Of a stretch of DNA of 22,001 nt, positions 14,490 to 20,971 are shown in pieces (the first letter of the stretch is position 1; the number at the start of each line of letters is the position of its first letter). The DNA is taken from assembly GCA_038230275.1 (NCBI GenBank), contig JBBRNO010000114.1, positions 1 to 22,001 of the forward strand. Reading direction: 5' to 3'. Source of the stretch: JANXXV01 sp038230275. GTDB lineage: Bacteria > Acidobacteriota > Terriglobia > Bryobacterales > Bryobacteraceae. The position numbers and the translations under genes were made by a program. The notes below the pieces were generated by a model. The model saw only the letters and a program-made list of their open reading frames with translations. It made no database searches and was not told the DNA's origin.

Positions 14490-14927
14490 TCAGTGAACCC
14501 GGGAAGCAAGCGTACGAACGGGCAGGTTCTTGTGCTTCTGGAAACCGCGGTCGAAGGTAACCAATGTACAGCCGGTGTTCAACGCGAACGCGGCAAGGTA
14601 GGTATCGGTCCAGAAATTCGCGCCGGTCTTGTGAAGCTTGGTCATGGTTTGCCAGGTGCGTTCAAGGTCCGCCGGCTCTCGCGAGAAGATCACACGGTCA
14701 TGCCTGCGGAGGCGCTCCAGCAGACGCCAAGCCCGATCGGTCGTGAAGACATCTTCAGCCATCACGCGCTGGTTGGTAAGCAGGCGCAGCAAGCCCATCT
14801 GGGTGACACGGCAGAACGTGAGGATTTCGCCTTCGGCTTCTTCGAGCCATGCCGTCGCCGTGCGATGATGCACGTGTCCAGAAATGGTTAGTGCAATCCA
14901 AACATTGACATCAGGTAAGTAGGTCAT
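14490..14927 (-). CDS. vapC: PIN-domain ribonuclease toxin, VapC family
   Basis: The product is 145 aa from ATG 14927, which overlaps the antitoxin reading frame by 17 bases. The PIN-domain acids are Asp6 (LPDVNVWIAL), Asp108 (WTDTYLAAFA) and Asp126 (VTFDRGF). The mid-domain glutamate of many PIN proteins is replaced by Gln43 in VTQMGLLRL, which is common in this VapC subgroup. Such toxins cleave RNA (often tRNA or rRNA) and are held inactive by the cognate VapB. The gene pair is followed closely by the enolase gene, 16 bases between stop and ATG, so a shared transcript is likely. Confidence 0.9.
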   Translation of the reverse strand: MTYLPDVNVWIALTISGHVHHRTATAWLEEAEGEILTFCRVTQMGLLRLLTNQRVMAEDVFTTDRAWRLLERLRRHDRVIFSREPADLERTWQTMTKLHKTGANFWTDTYLAAFALNTGCTLVTFDRGFQKHKNLPVRTLASRVH

Positions 14928-15144
14928 CAAAATCAAATCCGGCCAGGTCGATCTCGCGACCGCTGCGCAGATGCACTACAGGGAATTTCGCACGTTGAGA
15001 AGGCTTCGCTTTAGTAGCGCTCTTGGGCTCCACCTCGCGCTCAATCGCCTGCACGATTAAATCCTTCATGCTGGATCCGCGCAGCGCCGCCACAGCTTTG
15101 GTGCGGCGGAACAGGGCATCGGGAAGATCGATGGTAGTACGCAT
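14911..15144 (-). CDS. vapB: Ribbon-helix-helix antitoxin, VapB-like
   Basis: The product is 77 aa from ATG 15144. The first about 40 residues form a ribbon-helix-helix: strand RTTIDLP, helix DALFRRTKAVAALRG, helix SMKDLIVQAIEREVE. The rest, LRSGREIDLAGFDFDDLLT, is a likely disordered toxin-binding tail. VapB antitoxins bind the toxin and their own promoter DNA. The stretch directly upstream on the coding strand (15145-15180) is very AT-rich and must hold the promoter and operator, but I see no clean -35/-10 pair or Shine-Dalgarno. The mobile element's left target duplication starts 79 bases upstream of this start. Confidence 0.88.
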   Translation of the reverse strand: MRTTIDLPDALFRRTKAVAALRGSSMKDLIVQAIEREVEPKSATKAKPSQRAKFPVVHLRSGREIDLAGFDFDDLLT

Positions 15145-15230
15145 TATGACTATAAATTAACATAAAAGCATAAAGATGGTTTGTGGGAGTTAAAGGAATA
15201 TTTCGCCCCAAGCAGCCGGATCGAACGCTG

Positions 15231-15246
15231 GGTAGTGGGTCAGTTT
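15231..15246 (+). repeat. Left terminal inverted repeat of the cassette
   Basis: GGTAGTGGGTCAGTTT; identical in inverted orientation to the right end. Similarity continues imperfectly two or three bases further in (A/G, then AA). Confidence 0.9.
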
Positions 15247-15281
15247 AAAGCCGCCGCGTGCGTCGATTCTCGCCCCTGTCC

Positions 15282-15399
15282 TTATCTAGCATCGGCGATC
15301 CGTACCACCGTTTCGCCGATGCCCTGCTCAACTACGCGCTTGGCAACGGTCGTGAAGTCGTGATTCTCTGGTCTGCTTGAACGGGTAGGAATGGTACTA
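15282..15399 (-). pseudogene. Short coding remnant inside the left part of the cassette
   Basis: On the minus strand a frame without a start codon reads SSRPENHDFTTVAKRVVEQG then IGETVVRIADAR before TAA at 15284-15282. The DFTTVAKRVVEQGIGE piece resembles the beginning of small proteins I recall from Acidobacteria, in which such a helix is followed by a glycine/lysine-rich segment, but that second part is missing. It is probably a gene end truncated against the inverted repeat. The plus-strand reading of the same bases (GDPYHRFADALLNYALGNGR) also looks open, so the strand is uncertain. Confidence 0.3.
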
Positions 15400-15409
15400 T
15401 TTTAAACGT

Positions 15410-15670
15410 ATGCAGGATATTTCAGAAGCTAGGCGGCAATGCGAAAACTTCATCCGGACGATGAGTGGCAATCGTCGTAATTTCAATGATGAGGGCATCG
15501 CGAAACGCATTCTGACGAATCTAACCCGTGGAGATGAGCCATCGCGAGTAGATCGGCAAATACTCAGTCGTTGGTGCCACACAAACGGAAACCCATTCAA
15601 GCGTGGAATGCCCATCGCTTGGGCAATCTCTGTCGCAATTTACGGGCGAGTAATTCCACGGGAGGATTGA
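15410..15670 (+). CDS. Hypothetical cassette-borne protein (86 aa)
   Basis: The ORF starts at ATG 15410 and ends at TGA 15668-15670. The product is basic and helical, without signal peptide or membrane segment except a mildly hydrophobic MPIAWAISVAIYG near the C-terminus. It contains ARRQCENFIRTMSGNRR and an acidic-basic mix NFNDEGIAKRILTNLTRGDE. I do not recognise a family. No Shine-Dalgarno is evident; the bases before the start are AT-rich (ACTATTTTAAACGT). It lies fully inside the transposition-bounded element and precedes the frameshifted membrane gene by 30 bases, so the two may form a cargo operon. Confidence 0.5.
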   Translation: MQDISEARRQCENFIRTMSGNRRNFNDEGIAKRILTNLTRGDEPSRVDRQILSRWCHTNGNPFKRGMPIAWAISVAIYGRVIPRED

Positions 15671-15700
15671 GGAAGCTTCGTGATTGTCTCTTAGGCAAAA

Positions 15701-16209
15701 GTGAATACCCCGCGAGGAATAAGACGAATTTGTGGCGTACTGACTGCAGTTTGGATAATGCTGGTGTTGGCGTATCCGTTCTATAGCCGTCGGCAAGACT
15801 TGGCTGCGGTTGACCAGATGCTGGATGCGTTTTACCGAGCATGTGTTGATGAAAGCAGCGCACGGGACTATTTAGCTGAAACAAAGAACTGAAGGATCTC
15901 CAGAGAGAGAGACTCGGTGCCGAAGCTTTCCCGCCGGACACCAACGCATACCAATGGTTTGTTCGCCCAAGGTCAGGAAGGATTTGGTTGCTTTTTGACC
16001 AGACTGTCGATCAAAAATATATGTTGGAGTTTCTGAAGGCTGACATAAGGCAACTACAACTTCCGTATCTCGCATCAAGCATCGTTTTCCCCGCTGCTAT
16101 CGTTCTTCCGCCGCTAATCTTTTACTATCTACTGATAGGTGGAGTCGGACTGGTCGGTTGGATCGCTCGCGGATTCATAAGCCAGCCATCGTCCAACGAT
16201 TCAAACTGA
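15701..16209 (+). pseudogene. Cassette-borne two-TM membrane protein interrupted by a frameshift
   Basis: A GTG at 15701 opens a 63-codon reading with one membrane segment (ICGVLTAVWIMLVLAYPFYS) that stops at TGA 15890-15892. The protein continues without overlap in the -1 frame from about 15880: ELKDLQRERLGAEAFPPDTN, then AYQWFVRPRSGRIWLLFDQT, a second strongly hydrophobic region IVFPAAIVLPPLIFYYLLIG with GVGLVGWIARGF, and a stop inside the right inverted repeat. Joined, the product would be about 168 aa with two membrane regions and a charged middle. The shift lies in the A-rich string GAAACAAAGAAC. A mutation, a sequence error or slippage could explain it; no clean slippery heptamer in the correct phase is present. 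Family not recognised. Confidence 0.65.
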
Positions 16210-16218
16210 CCCACTACC
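16203..16218 (-). repeat. Right terminal inverted repeat of the cassette
   Basis: AAACTGACCCACTACC, exact reverse complement of the left end. It supplies the TGA stop (16207-16209) of the cassette's membrane-protein reading frame. Confidence 0.9.
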
Positions 16219-16336
16219 GAACGCTGTGAAATCAATCACAGATAACACTGCTCATTTATTGGTGGCACCTCTAGCATGATTCGTAAGAACCATCGTTTCA
16301 GGATGACTGCCAACGCTCCGGTTCGCCAGATGAGCG

Positions 16337-16363
16337 CGGAATTCGCAAGGCTGGCGAATTCCG
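16337..16363. repeat. Perfect 10-bp hairpin in the gap right of the cassette
   Basis: Arms CGGAATTCGC (16337-16346) and GCGAATTCCG (16354-16363) with a 7-base loop. It lies in 16227-16434, a stretch with no gene I can support. It could terminate the minus-strand transcript coming from the DUF4241 genes, but no T-tract follows on that strand. Confidence 0.45.
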
Positions 16364-16434
16364 AATACATACCGGATGGAGCCCACAAGCTCAAAGGGTT
16401 ACATTCATCGGGAAAGACTACCGCCAGACCTGGG

Positions 16435-16632
16435 TCATACGCCACACCTTGGGCCTTCCTCGCCGCCTGCATCTTCGAAGGCTGGAAGACCGTATAACAA
16501 CCTGCTAAGACGCGTATTCGGCGCGTCCGGATCGGGCAGGTAGTAGTGCAGGCGCAACTTCCGTGCGAGTTTCCGGTCTGCTTCTTCAGCAGTTTCACCC
16601 ACGGCGGAAAACAGTTCTCCATCCACTTCCAT
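16435..16632 (-). CDS. Small ORF repeating a module of the neighbouring DUF4241 protein (65 aa)
   Basis: From ATG 16632 the reading gives MEVDGELFSAVGETAEEADR, then KLARKLRLHYYLPDPDAP, and stops at 16435. This first half aligns well with residues 130-171 of the upstream DUF4241 protein (SLEVSGQTFSAEGSDSSEAG, then HALGRQLKAAEIQADLQNPY DP), with the same EV.G..FSA pattern, spacing and acidic helix. It is therefore a paralogous copy. The last about 25 residues look less protein-like. The ATG is 17 bases after the stop of the larger gene, no clear Shine-Dalgarno is seen, and the gene may be a remnant of a once longer protein. Function unknown. Confidence 0.45.
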   Translation of the reverse strand: MEVDGELFSAVGETAEEADRKLARKLRLHYYLPDPDAPNTRLSRLLYGLPAFEDAGGEEGPRCGV

Positions 16633-16649
16633 TGAAGATTTGCACGGAT

Positions 16650-17915
16650 TCAAACTTCGTCCCAAACCGACGCATCGAATAGGGCGAAGTCGGTCACCAA
16701 ACAGCAACGTTCACCGGCGGCATCGTAGCCCCAGAAGGATTCGTAGCAGCCGTCACCCCAGCCCGATGAGAACGCGATCACATTCAACTTTTTCTCCGCA
16801 TCCACCTCGATGTTCACGTGCTTGCCGTGATTGCCCAGGCCCATGCAAATCGCTTTGTAAGACTTTGGCAACTCCATCCAATGAGCCTTGGCCTGCTCTT
16901 CGGACGCGAGTATTCCCGCCGCTTCGACGTCCGCGAAACAGCCGATTCCGGCGTCTACTCCATAGCCGAACATCAGCCCCGGCTTCAAAGTCCGCAGATC
17001 CTGTCCTTCTTCCAGCGCCTGCTCCCAACGCACCGGATCGCCGCCGCTAATTCGCAACATCGCGCATACCACCCGCCCGTCTCCGGCGGACAATTCGGCG
17101 ATACTGACGAATACCGGATAGCTTCCGGGATTCAGTCTGGCCGTCAGCGGATTCTCACCGGTCCCTTCACTGGGATTACTGGAGGGGTCACGCGCCACCA
17201 GAACCCCGCTGGGAAGCTGTAGATTGCCACAGGAGTCCACTTTGATGGTCACCGATTCGATCTCTTTCGCGATAGAAGTCTCGAAGGTCCGCCCTTCGAG
17301 GAACGCTTTCCGAAAGTCGAATCGCGGCGGCACCGCCACTCCGCCGGGATATCGGACGCAATCGCGCTCATGCCGGGCGAGGTTCTCGAAAAGCTGGCTA
17401 ATTGGATCGTATGGATTCTGGAGATCCGCTTGGATTTCAGCGGCCTTTAGCTGACGACCGAGAGCGTGTCCGGCTTCGCTCGAATCGCTACCCTCTGCGG
17501 AAAATGTCTGCCCGGAGACCTCCAGCGATTGGGTGTGCCGTTTCGTTGCTTCGTCATAAGTGTGCCGGACTTGCGGTGGCGCTCCAGAGTGGGTCACGGT
17601 GTGTTCGACCACGGGGCCCGACGGCAAATCGGACGGAAGAGCATTGGCCCATTCCGGGACCGGGAAATAAAACTGGGGCGGGGCCACTACCCCGGTCTTT
17701 GCGATAGCAAGAACCCGCTGGCCCAGGCCGCCCATCGTGGAAAGATTCATGCCGGCGGCTTCCACCTTGGCTACCAGATCTTGGTGGGCCTCTTGTAAAG
17801 TATCGCCGTTTCCAACAAGATAGCTGTAATCGTCGAAAGAGATGTTCGCTTCGAACTTCTTTTCAGCCCCGGGGTGCTCTCCCGATCCCGCGCTGGTGAT
17901 CCACCTTTCCGCCAT
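16650..17915 (-). CDS. DUF4241-domain protein with two N-terminal repeat modules
   Basis: The product is 421 aa, without signal peptide or membrane segment, so cytoplasmic. The C-terminal half (about 200-421) ends in VIAFSSGWGDGCYESFWGYD followed by AAGERCCLVTDFALFD, the characteristic end of DUF4241 proteins (FGSGWGDG.Y.SYWGYD..G....LVTDF). The N-terminal half contains two related modules, about 20-56 (FEANISFDDYSYLVGNGDTL, then an acidic helix) and about 127-171 (LEVSGQTFSAEGSDSSEAGH), each a short strand pair followed by a helix. A third copy is the small ORF just downstream. Its ATG follows directly on the TGA of the secreted DUF6807 gene (TGAATG), so translation is coupled. The role is unknown; DUF4241 has no established biochemical function that I can name. 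Confidence 0.75.
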   Translation of the reverse strand: MAERWITSAGSGEHPGAEKKFEANISFDDYSYLVGNGDTLQEAHQDLVAKVEAAGMNLSTMGGLGQRVLAIAKTGVVAPPQFYFPVPEWANALPSDLPSGPVVEHTVTHSGAPPQVRHTYDEATKRHTQSLEVSGQTFSAEGSDSSEAGHALGRQLKAAEIQADLQNPYDPISQLFENLARHERDCVRYPGGVAVPPRFDFRKAFLEGRTFETSIAKEIESVTIKVDSCGNLQLPSGVLVARDPSSNPSEGTGENPLTARLNPGSYPVFVSIAELSAGDGRVVCAMLRISGGDPVRWEQALEEGQDLRTLKPGLMFGYGVDAGIGCFADVEAAGILASEEQAKAHWMELPKSYKAICMGLGNHGKHVNIEVDAEKKLNVIAFSSGWGDGCYESFWGYDAAGERCCLVTDFALFDASVWDEV

Positions 17916-18857
17916 TCAACCTATCTTACCGTAGGCGGCGTACGCCTTTGCCAGGTCCGCGCCGGGGGCTTCGATAATCACCCGATACCGGAACCGTAGC
18001 TCCTTCCCAGGATCAATGGTCACAGCGCCGTTGCGCGCCTTATCATTGAAGAAATCATGCTCCCCGAAAATGTTGGCGGCAAACAAACCGTAGTCGCGCG
18101 AGTGCCAATACGTTGGGTGTTTCGGGTTGCCGGGATGATCCAGAATCGCTACCGCGATTTTCTCGCCTTCAACGTTGCCGACATACTCCACCCACGGCGA
18201 TGGCTTGCCCCACACGTTCTTCATGCCCTTGGCGCCCTCGGCGTTCGTCATCAGACCGCCCTTCTTCTCAGCCATGGAATCGGCCAGCCGGATGGCGAAT
18301 GTGCCTTCTTTGGTATCGTTGAAAGTCACCTTATCTACCGCCTTTAAGACGATGTCGAAGTCAATCACGCGTTCCCCCGGCTTGTCGTAGAAGATCATTT
18401 TGCGCGTCTCCGTAAGCAACACTTTGCCCTTTGTGTCTTTCCAATCGAAGACGGCATCGATCGTCCCTTTATCTTTGCCACTCGAGATTTTCGCCGGTTT
18501 CTCTGGAACGATAGGTCCGATGTTGGGCCGGCTGGGCGCGTAGCTGGCTTCGTTCTCCCAGAAATTGATGCCGTTCACATCGCCATGGCTGAACCAGAGT
18601 CCGCGATGGTGCTGGTGGTCGCGGCTTTCGCCCTCCACCATCTCCATGGGAAAGCGGCGGGTCACGATTTTCCCGTCGACTGCGCGGAGCGGATGCAGGT
18701 AGGGCTTGGTGGCGGCGCCGCCCAGATACAGCGAGGTGAATGGCTTTCCGCCGATGGCCACGTCGATGCGGTCAGTGCCGCGAGTTACGGTTACTTCCGC
18801 GCAGAGCGGAAATACGATGGCCAAGACGGCAAGGAAGGGGACCAGGATTCGTTTCAC
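17916..18857 (-). CDS. Secreted DUF6807 / PmoA-family protein
   Basis: The product is 313 aa from a GTG at 18857, no Shine-Dalgarno visible. A Sec signal peptide covers residues 1-20 (LVPFLAVLAIVFPLCA). The family core is plain: GKPFTSLYLGG, KPYLHPLRA, then the histidine-rich block DHQHHRGLWFSHGDVNG (80-96) ending in NFW, and YWHSRDYGLFAANIFGEHDF near the C-terminus. Databases often call this family methane oxygenase PmoA, but it is unrelated in evidence to particulate methane monooxygenase; it is common in Acidobacteria, Planctomycetes and Verrucomicrobia near sugar-catabolic genes and looks like a periplasmic beta-sandwich carbohydrate-related protein. His81, His83, His84 and His91 could bind a metal. 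It is the first gene of the row that continues with the DUF4241 protein. Confidence 0.88.
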   Translation of the reverse strand: MKRILVPFLAVLAIVFPLCAEVTVTRGTDRIDVAIGGKPFTSLYLGGAATKPYLHPLRAVDGKIVTRRFPMEMVEGESRDHQHHRGLWFSHGDVNGINFWENEASYAPSRPNIGPIVPEKPAKISSGKDKGTIDAVFDWKDTKGKVLLTETRKMIFYDKPGERVIDFDIVLKAVDKVTFNDTKEGTFAIRLADSMAEKKGGLMTNAEGAKGMKNVWGKPSPWVEYVGNVEGEKIAVAILDHPGNPKHPTYWHSRDYGLFAANIFGEHDFFNDKARNGAVTIDPGKELRFRYRVIIEAPGADLAKAYAAYGKIG

Positions 18858-18990
18858 AGATCAGAGTTAATCACATTCCGCAGCCCGTCTCAACCTGAGG
18901 CGACACCTGGAAGAAAACACCAGCGGCGGTATCTGCAGTACCGGTCACCATTTCAGAAAATCGGCCGATGAGGTGGAATGACGGTCAAAG

Positions 18991-19998
18991 ATGTCATTGC
19001 TCACGCTTAAGCGCTACCTCACGGGACCCGAAGACGAAATCGGCCACAGAAAAGTGATTTCCTTGTTGCTGAGCGGCATCGCTGAGCATGGGGTATGCGC
19101 AAATGCCGCGGAGATTGCAACGTTCCGTGAGGAAATTCAGAGATTTCGGGCGACCGCTGAGGCCGATTGCAGTCTGGATCAATTGTTCGTGATAGCCGGT
19201 GCGACGATTCAGGCCATGGACAGTTGCAATGCCCGAACTGCCCGTCTAATCAGGAAGCAAGGTATCGAGATGCAGAACATGATTTCGATGCTCACCGAAA
19301 CCGTAATCAGCATCACCGGTGAAAACGAACGGTCCACGGAAGGATTACGTCAGATTAAGCAAGACCTTGAACAGGCGGTGGCTACAGAAGACGTCCAGAC
19401 GTTGAAACTGCGATTGGGCGAATGTCTAAAAAAGGTTTGTGACGAATCTTCGCGGCAGAAGTTCGAAGCGGCCGCGGTTCTGCAGGATCTTCAACGGAAC
19501 GTACAGAATGCACAGGCCTCCGTCAACGCTGATCCCGACATCGATAAGGTGACCGGGTTGCTCCAGGTGGCGGCCGCGAAGGTGGCCTTCGGCGAAGGAC
19601 TCAAGTCGCCGGGGCGGAAGTGCATCGTCACGATGGTCGTGGATAGGCTACAACCCATCAATGCCCGGTTTGGGAAAGCCGTCGGTGACCAATTGCTCAG
19701 GGCGATGCGGAAGCACATTGAAACGGCTGTCCTGTCAGAGGGAGACCAACTCTTTCGATGGTCGGGACCGGCGCTAGTCGCCCTGTTATTGCGGCCGGAA
19801 AGCATCGACCATGTTCGGAGTAGCCTCAAGCGGTTGCTCGACGGAAAAATCGACAACGAGGTTGATGTTGGAGGCAGAACCGCCCTCATCCCACTTTCCG
19901 TAGCCTGGTCCGCTATAGCCCTCACTCCACCGGCCGCAAACGTCCCGTTGTACATCGACAAGTTCGTCGCATCTGAACTTCCTCGGGATTATTGCTAA
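18991..19998 (+). CDS. Degenerate GGDEF-domain protein
   Basis: The product is 335 aa, cytoplasmic. Residues about 1-170 are helical with a long central coiled coil (ARLIRKQGIEMQNMISMLTE onward). Residues about 180-330 have the fold signature of a GGDEF domain: DKVTGLLQVAAAKVAF, VVDRLQPINARFGKAVGDQL and the position of the signature loop FRWSGPALVALL at 255-266. The loop should read GGDEF or GGEEF; here it is SGPAL, lacking both catalytic acids. Diguanylate cyclase activity is therefore not expected; the domain may bind nucleotide or act as a protein scaffold. The start ATG 18991 has only a distant GAGGTGG. It is followed after 20 bases by the PAS protein gene, forming a likely two-gene unit. 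Confidence 0.85.
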   Translation: MSLLTLKRYLTGPEDEIGHRKVISLLLSGIAEHGVCANAAEIATFREEIQRFRATAEADCSLDQLFVIAGATIQAMDSCNARTARLIRKQGIEMQNMISMLTETVISITGENERSTEGLRQIKQDLEQAVATEDVQTLKLRLGECLKKVCDESSRQKFEAAAVLQDLQRNVQNAQASVNADPDIDKVTGLLQVAAAKVAFGEGLKSPGRKCIVTMVVDRLQPINARFGKAVGDQLLRAMRKHIETAVLSEGDQLFRWSGPALVALLLRPESIDHVRSSLKRLLDGKIDNEVDVGGRTALIPLSVAWSAIALTPPAANVPLYIDKFVASELPRDYC

Positions 19999-20018
19999 AC
20001 CCACTACCGTCAAACTCT

Positions 20019-20855
20019 ATGATGCAGTCTAAACTTTTCCGACTCCCCGCCAGTCACGGCGATGACCTGCAGGCGCTGCGAGAGCGAATCTCGGAACTAG
20101 ACGAGCAGGTTACAAACCTGAAGCACCTGGATGATGCGATCCGCCGGAACAACGGGCTATTTGAAGCATTACTTGCTGCGAGTCACGATGGCATCGTGCT
20201 CACCAGACACGATGCTACGATCCTTCGCGTCATTAAATCGATTCTCGGATACGAAACTGCAATCGTGTCCAATTTGTCGATTTACGACCTGGTTCACCGG
20301 GACGATCATGGGGTGGTGCACCAATGTTACGCTCAACTCTTAGAGCGTCGCGGTAAGCAGGTCCACCACGAAATCCGAGCGTGGAAGGCGGATGGAACGA
20401 TCGTCTGGCTCCAGGGCACCGTCACCGACATGCTTGACAACCCGAACGTCCAGGCTTTCGTCCACAACTACAAGGACATTACCGCGTGGAAGGAAGCAGA
20501 GACCACCCGTCTAGAGTTCGCGGCGGTAATCGAACATATCCCATTTGCCGTCTTCTCAAAGGATGCGAACGGGATTATTCAGAGCTGGAACAGAGGAGCG
20601 GAACGCGCATTCGGGTATTCCAACGCGGAGATGATCGGGCAGTCCGTTTCGATCCTCATACCTGCTGAATTCCAGTGCGAAGAACGGGAAATTCGGGCTC
20701 TGGTGATTCAGCATGGAAAATCATTCGGACCAGTACGTACGATGAGGCTCCATAAGATCGGGTCACTGCTTCCGCTTGATCTTACGCTGACGCCTATCGT
20801 CAGAGACGGAAGCGTCCGAGGCGTAATTCACACATCGAAACAGACGCTGGCGTGA
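20019..20855 (+). CDS. Two-PAS-domain sensory protein without output domain
   Basis: The product is 278 aa from ATG 20019 (a second ATG follows immediately at 20022). An N-terminal coiled coil (ALRERISELDEQVTNLKHLD) leads into a first PAS domain at about 45-160 (LFEALLAASHDGIVLTRHDA to a PAC-like HNYKDITAWKEAE), and a second PAS at about 165-275 (FAAVIEHIPFAVFSKDANGI, SWNRGAERAFGYSNAEMIGQ, PVRTMRLHKIGSLLPLDLTL). No kinase, GGDEF, EAL or HTH follows. The protein is intracellular and could pass a signal by protein contact, the upstream degenerate GGDEF protein being the nearest candidate. The frame ends before the tat promoter. Confidence 0.85.
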   Translation: MMQSKLFRLPASHGDDLQALRERISELDEQVTNLKHLDDAIRRNNGLFEALLAASHDGIVLTRHDATILRVIKSILGYETAIVSNLSIYDLVHRDDHGVVHQCYAQLLERRGKQVHHEIRAWKADGTIVWLQGTVTDMLDNPNVQAFVHNYKDITAWKEAETTRLEFAAVIEHIPFAVFSKDANGIIQSWNRGAERAFGYSNAEMIGQSVSILIPAEFQCEEREIRALVIQHGKSFGPVRTMRLHKIGSLLPLDLTLTPIVRDGSVRGVIHTSKQTLA

Positions 20856-20908
20856 CAGTGGCTCCCCGGACATTGCGAAAATTCGGCCCGCTTGCACTGG
20901 AGGCCAAA

Positions 20909-20938
20909 TTGACACTTTTTTCCCGGCCCGGTTATGAT
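20909..20938 (+). promoter_or_regulatory. Strong sigma-70-type promoter for the tat genes
   Basis: A perfect -35 TTGACA (20909-20914) and a near-perfect -10 TATGAT (20933-20938) are separated by 18 bases. The -10 ends 33 bases before the tatA ATG at 20972, whose ribosome binding site AAGGAGG is also near perfect. This is the best promoter in the window and implies steady expression. Confidence 0.8.
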
Positions 20939-20971
20939 GTAGGTGCAGTAGTTCACCAAGGAGGCGAGAAG

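Larger units (their letters stand above)
15223..16226. mobile_element. Transposase-less insertion cassette: 16-bp inverted repeats with 8-bp target duplication
   Basis: The element proper is 15231-16218 (988 bp). It starts with GGTAGTGGGTCAGTTT (15231-15246) and ends with the exact reverse complement AAACTGACCCACTACC (16203-16218). Immediately outside both ends is the same 8-mer GAACGCTG (15223-15230 and 16219-16226), a perfect target-site duplication. This combination is what a transposition event leaves. No transposase reading is visible in any frame; inside are an 86-aa ORF and a frameshifted two-TM membrane protein on the plus strand, and a short degenerate fragment on the minus strand. 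GG-starting ends and 8-bp duplications fit the IS1595 superfamily, in which transposase-less mobile insertion cassettes are known; that assignment is inference. It would be moved in trans by a related insertion sequence elsewhere in the genome. Confidence 0.85.

Noticed and set aside
15870..15895. Programmed -1 frameshift in the cassette membrane gene
   Set aside because: The A-rich string looks suggestive, but no X-XXY-YYZ heptamer lies in the right phase and no strong downstream stem was seen, so plain frameshift is the simpler reading.
15231..16218. IS21-family insertion sequence
   Set aside because: The end sequence with GTGGGTCAGTTT brought IS21-like repeats to mind, but there are no istA or istB readings, and an 8-bp duplication with GG ends fits the IS1595 type better.
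16276..16497. Plus-strand ORF of 73 codons right of the cassette
   Set aside because: It has no Shine-Dalgarno or recognised motif and overlaps the 65-aa minus-strand ORF at its end; the minus-strand reading 16236-16622 is equally unsupported. A real small gene cannot be excluded.
17916..18857. Particulate methane monooxygenase subunit PmoA
   Set aside because: The database family name is misleading: the protein is soluble, secreted and lacks the membrane segments of a true PmoA.
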